This document shows, in pieces, positions 44,948-53,369 of a stretch of 64,000 nt of DNA (position 1 is its first letter; every line of letters starts with the position of its first letter). Made by a program: the position numbers and the translations under genes. The notes below the pieces were generated by a model that made no database searches, was not told where the DNA came from, and saw nothing but the letters and a program-made list of their open reading frames with translations. The stretch is taken from the NCBI GenBank assembly GCA_033558025.1, contig JAUCEF010000005.1:6634001-6698000 (forward strand), written 5' to 3'. The stretch comes from Phytophthora sp. 'mugwort' (Eukaryota > Oomycota > Peronosporomycetes > Peronosporales > Peronosporaceae).

Positions 44948-46697
44948 TCATGAAGGCGACGACGTGTCGAGACTCCGACTTCTTCTGCCGGTCCGCGGAG
45001 TCCCAGACACGAGGCACCCGTGTGTGCCATTCGAACCACACGTCAGACAGGTTCGTAGCAGCTTTCTTTCTGCGCTTGGATGACGGTGCTTGAGCTGAAA
45101 CCGCTTGTTCTTGTTCCTGTGCAGCATTCCTTCGTCGCTTGAGAAGAACATTTCAACCAGGAGCAGTCGTGCCGCCATCTGTCCGTTGCTCTCGATAAGC
45201 TCTTGAATGACAGCCACATGATGACACTCAGCGCCACAGCATTTGGTTTTGTTCTCTTGATCTCCCTTCTCGACAGGTTTGGCCGAGATTGCGTTTAGAG
45301 CAACGGACCACGCAAGCACGTCGGCGACCTGAATTCCTGCAGCGTCTAAGCACTCCTCCATCCGAGCTACGAACAAGCTCTTGGGTGACAAGCTCTTCAT
45401 AAGCGGGTGGTACTTAATCAAGTAAGCCGTCAGAACCCCGATAACCTTGCCAATAATGTTAAGCGCTTCGCCGTTGAGCCCTGTGCAGGACGAAAACAGT
45501 AAGGCTTGCAGGCGAGTGAGACGTTCCTGGGCACCGTGGCCAAAGGCGGCGACATCAGCAAGCTTGGGGACTTCGTCGGGCTTCCAACCACTCAAGTCCC
45601 GGGCAACCTTCCTGGTCCTCGCGAGGAGTGTTGAAGACGTAGGCGAAGCCTTTGTTCGTCTTCGACATATCCCACGAGCCATGATCGAAGATCCACTGCG
45701 CGGCCAGGCGTTTGTCCCCGGCGTGCTGAGCGCCGCCTCTGCGGAACGAATGAGACGTCAGGTTGCTCGGCGTCTGCGGCATCAGCCACGCGCTTCAGCA
45801 AGCGGTTCACATACGCTTGAACGCCGTCTTCGCCACGGGGCTGTCTTGGTGGCATAGGTGTCGGTTGCGTCACAGGTGAGGGTGTGCCCGTCTGCGAAGA
45901 AGCTTCAGCAGGACCCGTTAGTGAAGAATCCGACAGCAAATCGAGCAGCGGAACCCTGGCGTCCAGCTCCACGGCAGCAGGTGATGACAGCGCGGGGAGC
46001 TGGCTTAGCAAGGAGGCGTATGGTGCTTCCTGCATCACCAAGGCCACCGCTAGCGTGAAGATTGGACAGGCGAGGAAGTTGTCGAGGTCGGGTACAAGCG
46101 TCAGGCCTTGCTCTTCGGATGTTTTCACGCGAAGCATGCGGATGTAAGAGACGTCGTCAGCCGACATGGTCACGTGTTGCTTGCACATGCAGACGAGGTC
46201 CGAGGTACGCCCGAAGCAGTGCCACATTAGGCATGCAAGCGCAACGTCTTCGTAGTCAGATGACACTGCCGCCGTGGAGTAGAGGTGGTGCATCAGCGAC
46301 CGTAGGTCAACCTTCGTACCTGGTGTAGCCTTGCTAATAAAGCATCCCTTTTCACGCTTCATGCAGTGCTTTCTAGCGTTTTGCTCTTTTTCAAGAAGTC
46401 AGCTTCGCTAGGCTGTCTAATATGAGGATGTTTCTCAAACAACCACAGCTTCACATTTCTAAAGTAAGAGATCGCAGAGTGACGGGATAGCTTACCTTTC
46501 GTACCTTCACGCGTAGCTAGATAGTAGCCGAATCGATCCATCAGCGCCGCGACGCATTTGCCAGACTTATCGCTGAGAATGCACGCATGGACGACATCCA
46601 CGCTTACATTCTCAGCTTGCAGCATCCGCTTAAACGCACAGATTGCGGTGGCTCGCGCTTTCTGCGTGTTGGCCGGGACAAAAGAAGCGAGGGTCAT
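44948..46697 (-). pseudogene. Broken Crypton tyrosine recombinase
   Basis: Crypton-type DNA transposon recombinase on the reverse strand, in at least three frames. The N-terminal core-binding region is 46697-46359 (CAFKRMLQAENVSVDVVHAC). The next part is 46362-45592, with the first catalytic region (ALACLMWHCFGRTSDLVCMC, probably containing the first Arg). The third part, in the frame ending at 45555, has SHSFRRGGAQHA (about 45752-45717), the H-x-x-R box with the second His/Arg, then WIFDHGSWDMSKTNKGFAYV, where the Tyr follows. The C-terminal extension 45650-44948 has a Cys-rich patch (KCCGAECHH). Frames break near 46362, 45775 and 45640. Oomycete genomes carry many Cryptons with this RRGGAQHA box. 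Inactive as it stands. Confidence 0.83.
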
Positions 46698-47050
46698 GCT
46701 GGCTTGGTGTATCCTCCATTTTTTCGTCGAATGAAGGCGGCTGGCTGACAGCTAGTGCAAACTGCCCTCGGACTAGACTAGTCTGCGCCTAGTTGTCGGA
46801 ACCGCGATGATATTTAAAAAAAAATATGTTTTTGACTTTATGTTTGTATTGGGATATACATATTTTGATCACATTCCGACAAATATTTGTCTGAATGTGT
46901 CGGAACGTAAAGCTATAGCGAATGCACACTATTGGCTGAGATTTGTCAATGAACGCGTTCTGATTGGATAATGAGCGATTTTCAGTAGCCAGTCAACAAT
47001 CTATCATCTCTATCTGTCGGAAAGACGTGTATATTCGGAAGGAAGGAATG
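46698..47050. other. Intergenic with repeated TGTCGGAA motif
   Basis: TGTCGGAA occurs near 46794, 46898 and 47015, and once inverted (TTCCGACA near 46875), the inverted copy pairing with that at 46898 to form an 8-bp stem with an 18-nt loop. No gene. Confidence 0.5.
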
Positions 47051-47088
47051 CAGTCAGAAAATATGTCCTGCATCAGACATGTCCTGCA
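47051..47088 (+). repeat. Left inverted repeat of the FLYWCH-MULE
   Basis: Starts CAGTCAGAAAATATGTCCTG; the reverse complement of 48891-48930 starts CAGTCAGAAAATAAGTCCTG. Confidence 0.82.
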
Positions 47089-47122
47089 AGTGCAGGACCA
47101 TTTGCAGGATCTGTCCGCATGA

Positions 47123-48573
47123 TCAAGGACCTGGTGCAGGACCTGCTGCAGGACACAATAAGACAATAGATTTCCACAGGGAAAGAAAGCGCAGTGTATT
47201 ACCTTGACAAACCTGGTGGTACTTATTGATTGCCTTTGCGGCGCTTCGGCGTTCTAAATACTGTGTACGATTGCCGGAATCGTCAGCGTGAGGGGGTGCT
47301 GGGCGGCGATTCATCGAGATATCGTCCATTAGCTGCAGAAAACGACCCGCCTCTTCCTTTGCTTTCTCGATGAAGACAATCAGCGTCAGATGCGACCCAA
47401 ACACCTGCTTAGCCCGGTGGTTATAGGTTGTTGGTCCGGTTTTGCATCTCTTTTTCCGTGGCGACGTAGGCGTGGACATTCCACAGCGACGGCGGATACA
47501 TCGCCATCCAGACGCGCGTGAAGTACGTCCAAAATTGAGTCCAGAAGCGGGCGGTTCCCTCCTTGCAGACCAGGGACATTACGTACGAAATTCCCTTGCA
47601 CTTGATCTCGTCAATCGCAATAACGGTCAGGACGTCCAGAACGCCAGGAGCCATAGCATCTGCTATCTGATTGGCTGGAAATCGAAGGTCGACAATGTTC
47701 GGCGAATCGCTTGCTTCCAATGGAATAAACAACCAATCACCGGTGTCATTGGAGATTGATCGCGCACACCTTCGATTAGGGCTGCCTCGAAGTCGCACGT
47801 GACACTGCCCAGCGTCATATGCATCTTTCGCAGTACGCAGATCCAGTGCAATGCATGCCAGTACGTCCACTCATCCTTGGCCTCCAGCAGGACCAGCAAT
47901 ACTGGGATGTACACGCCGTACGTGGGGTCGTGCACCATGACGATCAGCGTCTGTTGGAACGGCTTTGGCGTAATACTGTAGGTCGCGTCGATAAAACGCG
48001 CGCCAGGGTACCTCAACCAAATGATTGATGCTGAATTCTTACCAAGCCGGATCAGATCCGGATGACCCATGCCGATCATGCGCTGTCTCTTGCCGCCGTT
48101 GTCGTAAAACAGGTTGAACTGCAAGAACGAGCGATCGTCCGTCTCGGAAACCGCGACCGTCGGAAACGTCTCAATTTGACGATATACGTCACCGTCGGTA
48201 GCTTGCGTGCGAACGTATTTGATGAAATTGAGAACCTCGTCTAGCGTCATGGGCTTCACGGCTTTCACCTGGGTACTTGGCGACGATCTGATGCGACACG
48301 CGGTCCCAAAGCCACCCGGGGATGATGGCCAGGGAGCTAATGGCCTCGACCTCTAGCAAATTGCTTCATCTCGTCGCTGCAGTCACGAAGCGACGCGACG
48401 GTCACTTTCTTGCATGTATGCTTGCCCGTCCCATGCACTTGAGTACCACCGTCGTCGAGGACCTTGACGTTGAGCTAGCCCTTGCAGGAGCTAGAGCGAT
48501 ACGTTAAGCACTGGTAAATGGTCGTGTGCCCACACTTGATGTTCACGATGTACTTGTAGCCGTTGAAGTACAT
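47123..48573 (-). pseudogene. MULE transposase with FLYWCH-type zinc finger, broken
   Basis: Reverse-strand transposase. The N-terminal FLYWCH-like finger begins at the ATG at 48573 (YFNGYKYIVNIKCG, then a C-x-YR-x-C-x...H-x-C arrangement ending GKHTCKK) and has a stop in the middle. The catalytic domain at 48268-47663 is largely intact: FIDATYSITPKPFQQ contains the first Asp and CDFEAALIEGV the second, with GCLFHWKQAIRR following as in MULEs. A shift near 47665 leads to FWTQFWTYF and NRTNN, the region before the catalytic Glu. The tail (47480-47123) is in another frame. Inactive. Confidence 0.78.
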
Positions 48574-48890
48574 GCTAGTGCTTCACTGAAAATTAAGAAA
48601 TGAGACTAACGCTAATGCAGCGATCTAAACTCGCATCAATGGCCAGTAATGGCTCGAGAGCACATCCAACAACACGATCCTGGGTGACTGGACAGCAACA
48701 AAGGTCCTGCTATAATGTATCGGAGAATATACTGCATACTATTTTGCAAGTGCGATGGTACTGTAACCTAGGTTATACATTAGCGTAACCTGTCTGGAAA
48801 TTACCCAGTTACGCCAATCCGTGATATACGGCAAACTTTAGAAGATTACATTAAACCGTAGGATTTAGCAAGGATATATTCCAGGATCAT

Positions 48891-48930
48891 GCAGGACCAT
48901 TTTTCTGGTGCAGGACTTATTTTCTGACTG
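48891..48930 (-). repeat. Right inverted repeat of the FLYWCH-MULE
   Basis: Partner of 47051-47088; ends TTATTTTCTGACTG on the forward strand. Confidence 0.82.
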
Positions 48931-50286
48931 AACAAAATTATCTCGTATATTCATCCGTATCAACTGTATGTACATGTATCTTGCGAGCAAGGATTTGTGG
49001 GGTGACGTCAGTGACGTCACGTCACGCAATGAACACGTATACTCTATCTGCTCAGCAAGCAGACAAGCTTAACGGTATCCGCGAGGCTGCCTCCAGGGCG
49101 AGCCGCTGTGTGAAACCAACCAAATACTGGAGCAGCTGCGGGGCGAGAGATGGTAGCCGAGCCGTATGACGGCGCGCATGGAGCAGTTCACCGCCGGAGC
49201 GGCGTCGTGAGCTCCAGAATTAATCATCCAGATGCCGTGGAACGGCGACGAGCAGAACGCTCTTGTCAGACTGACTCAGTCACTGAGCGCGTCCGTCCAA
49301 CGATAAGATCACCTTGTCACAAGCGTGCGCTTGCTGCTGGCGCCACCTGTCAGACGCCCGAGCGCTATCGTGCCCCAAATATCAAGTGCCATGCGTCTTG
49401 GTGCTCGGACATCCACGTCATCGCCTCCAGCCTTTAGCGCGCCTTTTTCTAAATGCGAAAAACACATTGAAACGCGAGCCAATTGAAGTGCGTGCAAAGA
49501 GTTCTAAGCGCTCCATGCCAAAGACGACGGAGGTCGGCCATCGCTTTCGAGTTAACTTTATCGGCACGCACGTGTGGCCGGTGACAGACCGCACTTGTAG
49601 TGCCACGCTGGTGGAATGCTCCTTGTTTTTATTAGTCCCACACTTTCAACTATTAATTGTAAATTGCAGCACTGCAAGTGTTTACATGTACAGCAACCAC
49701 GTCGAATGCGCGCCGCTAAGCGGATGCCAGCGTGAGCACTTCCTCGGGATAGGCATGAAGTGACCACCTGGTGCGAGCGCGAAAGTGCCGCCGAGGTCGC
49801 ACGTTAAATACCGAAAGCACGTGGATCTGCATCACCTTGGTATTTTAATAATAATGCGCGTACACTGTAGAATGTAATTGCGCGGGCACCCAGAACTCAC
49901 TAATAATTGGATACGCAGCGAGAATAGCCCCGCGTCTGGTACTGTAGCGCACCATGTTCTAAACGCCAGCTGCAAGTCTGCTATCCCGAAGAGCTCACGT
50001 ACAAACCGACAAGCTAATCAAACCCACCAACATTACTGCGTACAAAATCCTATTCCAAAGGTTATTAAATGTAAGACAAGTGATAAATTGCTTTGTAAAT
50101 ATTCATCATAATTTTGAGTATTAAATATTTAAGACTATCGTCTATATCCCGTTCGTGTTCAATTTACGGTACGACAGGCGGTCGTCAGGTCGGAGGCTTC
50201 AGCATTTTTGATGACCTCGCCAGCACTGCACTTCCAAGTAGCTCCGGTCGGCCTCAAATCGCCTTCCATCCACCCGGTTGGACGCC
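48931..50286. other. Intergenic region; no gene recognised
   Basis: Short open frames on both strands (for example 49314-49763 forward) without family features. The last 100 bases are the promoter and leader of the START/FYVE-like gene; a CATTTTT motif at 50203-50209 resembles the oomycete flanking promoter element. Confidence 0.5.
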
Positions 50287-52032
50287 ATGATGTTCCCGTT
50301 GCCGCTGGACTTCTTCCCTCCGCTGCGGCTGAGCAAGCAAGAGTCGCAGAGCTTCCTCCAGTGGGGGGACTCGCTGCTGCAGCAGACCATCGACGCGTAT
50401 CACCGCGAGCAGTTCGACACACAGGAGACGCGTGAGAACAAGTGGAAGGCGATCAAGCAGAAGCACGACCTGACCGTCTACCGACGGCGCAAGGTCAAGG
50501 ACGACAGCGAGTTCAAATACCTGTGTACGGGCCGCATCGACGGCACGCTGGACGAGGTGGTCATGGGCCGCTACGCTGACAACACGCCCGACTTCCGTCG
50601 CATCTCGGGCGTCTACCGCGACGACATCGTGGACTGCGCCGTACTTGGCGTCATCAAGAAACGCAGCCCCGAAGACCCTTTCTTCCTCTCGTGTTTCAAG
50701 TGGATGACGGTCGAGTCACCCGGCAAGGGTCTCGTCAAGAACCGCGACGTCTGCTGGTACGAACAGGTAGGCATGACGCGCGACCGCAACGGCAAAGAGA
50801 TTGGTTATACGCTCACCGAGTCGGTCGAGCTGCCCACTTGTCCATTCTTTAATGAATGCGTGCGTGCCAAGTTCTCCATTTGTTACTTGTACAAACGCAA
50901 CAAGAGCGGGGGCGTCAAGGTTTATATGCGCGGCAAGAACGATGCCGGTGGGAAGGTTGTAGACTGGGTGGCTGACATTAAGTCGGCAGAGCTCTGGCTG
51001 CGTATTGAGCAGGCGATGGCGGTGGCGCATGCGGTCATTGCCACTGCACTAGTGGAGGCGGGCAAACACACGGCGCGCCCGTTCGTCACGCATGGCAAGT
51101 GCGAGGTGTGTCACGCCAAGGCCTCTGGCTTTTTGAGCTCGTCCAAGCAGTGTGCGGTTTGTCACCGTGTCACGTGCTCTACTTGTGTCACTAAAGTGCG
51201 CGTGCTGAGCTTCCACGACTTCCGCGTGCCGCACTACGAACTGTTGTGCAAGAAGTGCCTGCGTCTTATTCACCAAGTCGACCTACGCGCCCCAGAGGGT
51301 GTGCAGAACCTCGTGGAACACGCTGCTGCTTCGTTGACGGGGCCTGAGAGCTCGAAGAACAGCGTTATGAGTTCTACGCGAAGCAGAGGGGCCAGTAATC
51401 AAACGGACGACAGTGGTGAGGGCGAGGACCGTTCGAACCAGAATGCGGCGTCTGAGGCAAGTAGCCACAGCAGCAGTAGTGGCTCGTACCGTGCGCTTCC
51501 TCAACCTGTCATTGGCGGGAATCGACAAGATCAGGAGGTAGATGTGATCGATTACGCGCAGGCTGGAGGCCCAGCTCCTCTTCCAAAACACCCTGGACAG
51601 CCCACGCACAACAACCACGTGAATCCTGGCTCATCTTCGATGCCTGCCGTCCCTGTGACGATTTTCGATGACTCCTCATCTCAGAAAACCAGTCGCAGTA
51701 TGGACGCCACTGTGGGGCAACGCTACGGTGTTCAACGCCGCCACAGCCGCTCACCGCCTGTCAGCCCCGGAGACAATTGCTTTAAGGGGCGCGATTCGGA
51801 GATACCTGTGACCCGAGGGGTGTTGGCAGTAGCCCGGTTAAACAACGCGTCTTCGAGTCCTTACAACGGCAGCTATAGTAGCCCCAGAGCCTATGAGCGT
51901 AATACTCCAGACCCAACCACGGACTCGCTAATGACGCAGATTATCAAAATGAACCTCATCGCTGAGCAGTCCCGACAGCAGATCCAGGACAACCTCAAGA
52001 TGGCACGTCAACTCAGCAGCAGCCGCTCGTAA
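50287..52032 (+). CDS. START-like lipid-binding protein with divergent FYVE-type zinc finger
   Basis: Intronless 581-residue protein of the START plus FYVE-type architecture that is strongly expanded in oomycetes. Residues about 40-250 form the START-like lipid-binding fold (NKWKAIKQKHDLTVYRRRKV, GRIDGTLDEVVMGRYADNTP, DWVADIKSAELWLRIEQAMA). A zinc finger follows at about 272-332: CEVCHAKASGF, CAVCHRVTCSTC, LLCKKC, eight metal-binding Cys/His in the FYVE pattern. The canonical basic R-x-HHCR phosphoinositide-binding motif is replaced by CHRVTCSTC, so binding to PI3P is doubtful. The Ser/Asn/Pro-rich tail is disordered, with a Gln-rich helix at the end. I chose the ATG at 50287; the upstream in-frame TTG is not a credible start. 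Likely a soluble lipid- or membrane-associated adaptor. It converges with the LACTB2-like gene, 187 bp away. Confidence 0.92.
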   Translation: MMFPLPLDFFPPLRLSKQESQSFLQWGDSLLQQTIDAYHREQFDTQETRENKWKAIKQKHDLTVYRRRKVKDDSEFKYLCTGRIDGTLDEVVMGRYADNTPDFRRISGVYRDDIVDCAVLGVIKKRSPEDPFFLSCFKWMTVESPGKGLVKNRDVCWYEQVGMTRDRNGKEIGYTLTESVELPTCPFFNECVRAKFSICYLYKRNKSGGVKVYMRGKNDAGGKVVDWVADIKSAELWLRIEQAMAVAHAVIATALVEAGKHTARPFVTHGKCEVCHAKASGFLSSSKQCAVCHRVTCSTCVTKVRVLSFHDFRVPHYELLCKKCLRLIHQVDLRAPEGVQNLVEHAAASLTGPESSKNSVMSSTRSRGASNQTDDSGEGEDRSNQNAASEASSHSSSSGSYRALPQPVIGGNRQDQEVDVIDYAQAGGPAPLPKHPGQPTHNNHVNPGSSSMPAVPVTIFDDSSSQKTSRSMDATVGQRYGVQRRHSRSPPVSPGDNCFKGRDSEIPVTRGVLAVARLNNASSSPYNGSYSSPRAYERNTPDPTTDSLMTQIIKMNLIAEQSRQQIQDNLKMARQLSSSRS

Positions 52033-52219
52033 GACTTCAAGCAATCAGATTCCACGATCTGGTTGTCCATATGAAGGTTGTGCGTCAAATAGCAGACCAG
52101 GTTCCATGCGTCATCTATATATTTTGCTCTCTAAAAGCAGTCATCACTATAAACCAATAACCACACACACAAAAAAAACAGCGTCATATGTGATGTTCGT
52201 TCTTAGGTTGGTCTTCGTC

Positions 52220-53308
52220 TTAGCTCATTAAACTGTACGTGGCAGGTTGGAACCATCTAGCACGACGACTCTGTCGGACACGGTGTTCCACAAGCAGTTT
52301 CTGTAAGTGCTTATCAACCGCCTTCCTCGCAGACAAGCGCAGCAAGTACGGTAGTGGCTCGTAAATTCTGTCCACAATGTCCGACGACGACAGTCCTCCC
52401 TGGTTCTTCAGCACTTGAAGCACTTCATCCTCCCGCTGCTGCCGGTGTGTAATGTACTCGAGAATCTTCGCACGGGCGTCGTTTACGACGGGTCCGTGTC
52501 CAGGATAAATGGTCGCAGCATCACACGCCTTCAACTTCGCTAGAGACGCCATGAGGTCGGCGAGCGAGTCGAACATACAGCTACCGAATCCCAAGACGCA
52601 GTCGCCGGAGAACAGCACGGAAGCTTCCACTCCATCCAGCACAAAGCAAACGTGATCATTGCAGTGTCCTGGAGTATACACTGTCCTCAATATCTCTTCA
52701 GTACCGGGCACATGGAACTCCTGTCCGTCTTTCAACGCCTTAATCCCCAATCGTCGACTCTCTTCATTGCTCAGCCTTAGACGTCGATCTCCGTCTCCAT
52801 CGCCCTCTCTGTCTACGTCAGGGAAGTATTTCCATACGTTTATCGTCGGGAATCTCTTCTTCAATTGTAAAAGACCCCCCACATGATCCAAATGTCCGTG
52901 CGTCACGAGCAGATCCGAGATGTCGTCCACCCCATGACGATGACACACTTCCAGCAGGCACTTAACGAACGTCTCATTGCCGTCACTCGAGTCAATCAAT
53001 AACCTTCTCGAGCCGCTGCCGACCATGTAAACATTCGTGCCTCGTAGCGTCATCCGGCTGGGATTGTTGCCCAGTACCCGCAGCACGTGACCGGGTAGTT
53101 GAGCCACGTCGGGGATGCTCGGCTGACTGCGGGAGACCCCGGAGATCCACAAGAACAGCGAATGTAGGCGCACGTTTAGACTGAAACGAAGCAGAGTCAC
53201 CACAGGTACATCAGAGAGCCCCTCGCTGTCATGATATAGTGTCAACGGACGCAGCAGCAGCCACGCGGTGCCCGCGATCGCTCCTCCCACTAGCACGGAC
53301 GCCCACAT
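52220..53308 (-). CDS. LACTB2-like metallo-beta-lactamase-fold hydrolase
   Basis: 362-residue metallo-beta-lactamase-fold enzyme of the LACTB2 type, a mitochondrial single-strand endoribonuclease in animals. An N-terminal hydrophobic segment (residues about 3-20) could be a membrane anchor or part of a targeting signal. The lactamase core starts with RGTNVYMVGSG and DSSDG, typical of LACTB2. The metal ligands are all present: THGHLDH (H137, H139, D141, H142), H215 in TPGHCNDH, D236 in FSGDC, and H271 in YPGHGP. After an insertion with acidic DREGDGDGD at about 166-174, a C-terminal winged-helix region (residues about 285-350, EDEVLQVLKNQGG onward) matches the LACTB2 C-terminal domain. Divergently transcribed from the PUS7-like gene, with 61 bp between the two start codons. 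Confidence 0.94.
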   Translation of the reverse strand: MWASVLVGGAIAGTAWLLLRPLTLYHDSEGLSDVPVVTLLRFSLNVRLHSLFLWISGVSRSQPSIPDVAQLPGHVLRVLGNNPSRMTLRGTNVYMVGSGSRRLLIDSSDGNETFVKCLLEVCHRHGVDDISDLLVTHGHLDHVGGLLQLKKRFPTINVWKYFPDVDREGDGDGDRRLRLSNEESRRLGIKALKDGQEFHVPGTEEILRTVYTPGHCNDHVCFVLDGVEASVLFSGDCVLGFGSCMFDSLADLMASLAKLKACDAATIYPGHGPVVNDARAKILEYITHRQQREDEVLQVLKNQGGLSSSDIVDRIYEPLPYLLRLSARKAVDKHLQKLLVEHRVRQSRRARWFQPATYSLMS

Positions 53309-53369
53309 TCTCTGCGACGTGTGATGAAATGTCGTACTTAGTAAGGCGTATCAAGGTAGAAATAGTGAC
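53309..53369. promoter_or_regulatory. Short divergent promoter between LACTB2-like and PUS7-like genes
   Basis: Only 61 bp separate the two ATGs. It holds GACATTTCAT on the reverse strand (similar to the oomycete CAWTTT flanking element) and must serve both genes, or PUS7 starts at its downstream ATG at 53472. Confidence 0.5.

Larger units (their letters stand above)
47051..48930. mobile_element. FLYWCH-MULE transposon with terminal inverted repeats
   Basis: 1.9-kb element bounded by inverted repeats at 47051-47088 and 48891-48930 (outer block CAGTCAGAAAATA identical, then GTCCTGCA at similar spacing). It contains a broken MULE transposase on the reverse strand. The left interior carries at least five extra copies of GCAGGAC/GTCCTGC-type motif up to about 47155. 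No flanking target duplication of the 8-10 bp expected for MULEs could be seen (GAAGGAATG versus AACAAAATT), so one end may have been altered. Confidence 0.8.

Noticed and set aside
50278..50286. TTG start of the START/FYVE-like gene
   Set aside because: Non-ATG start; ATG follows three codons later.
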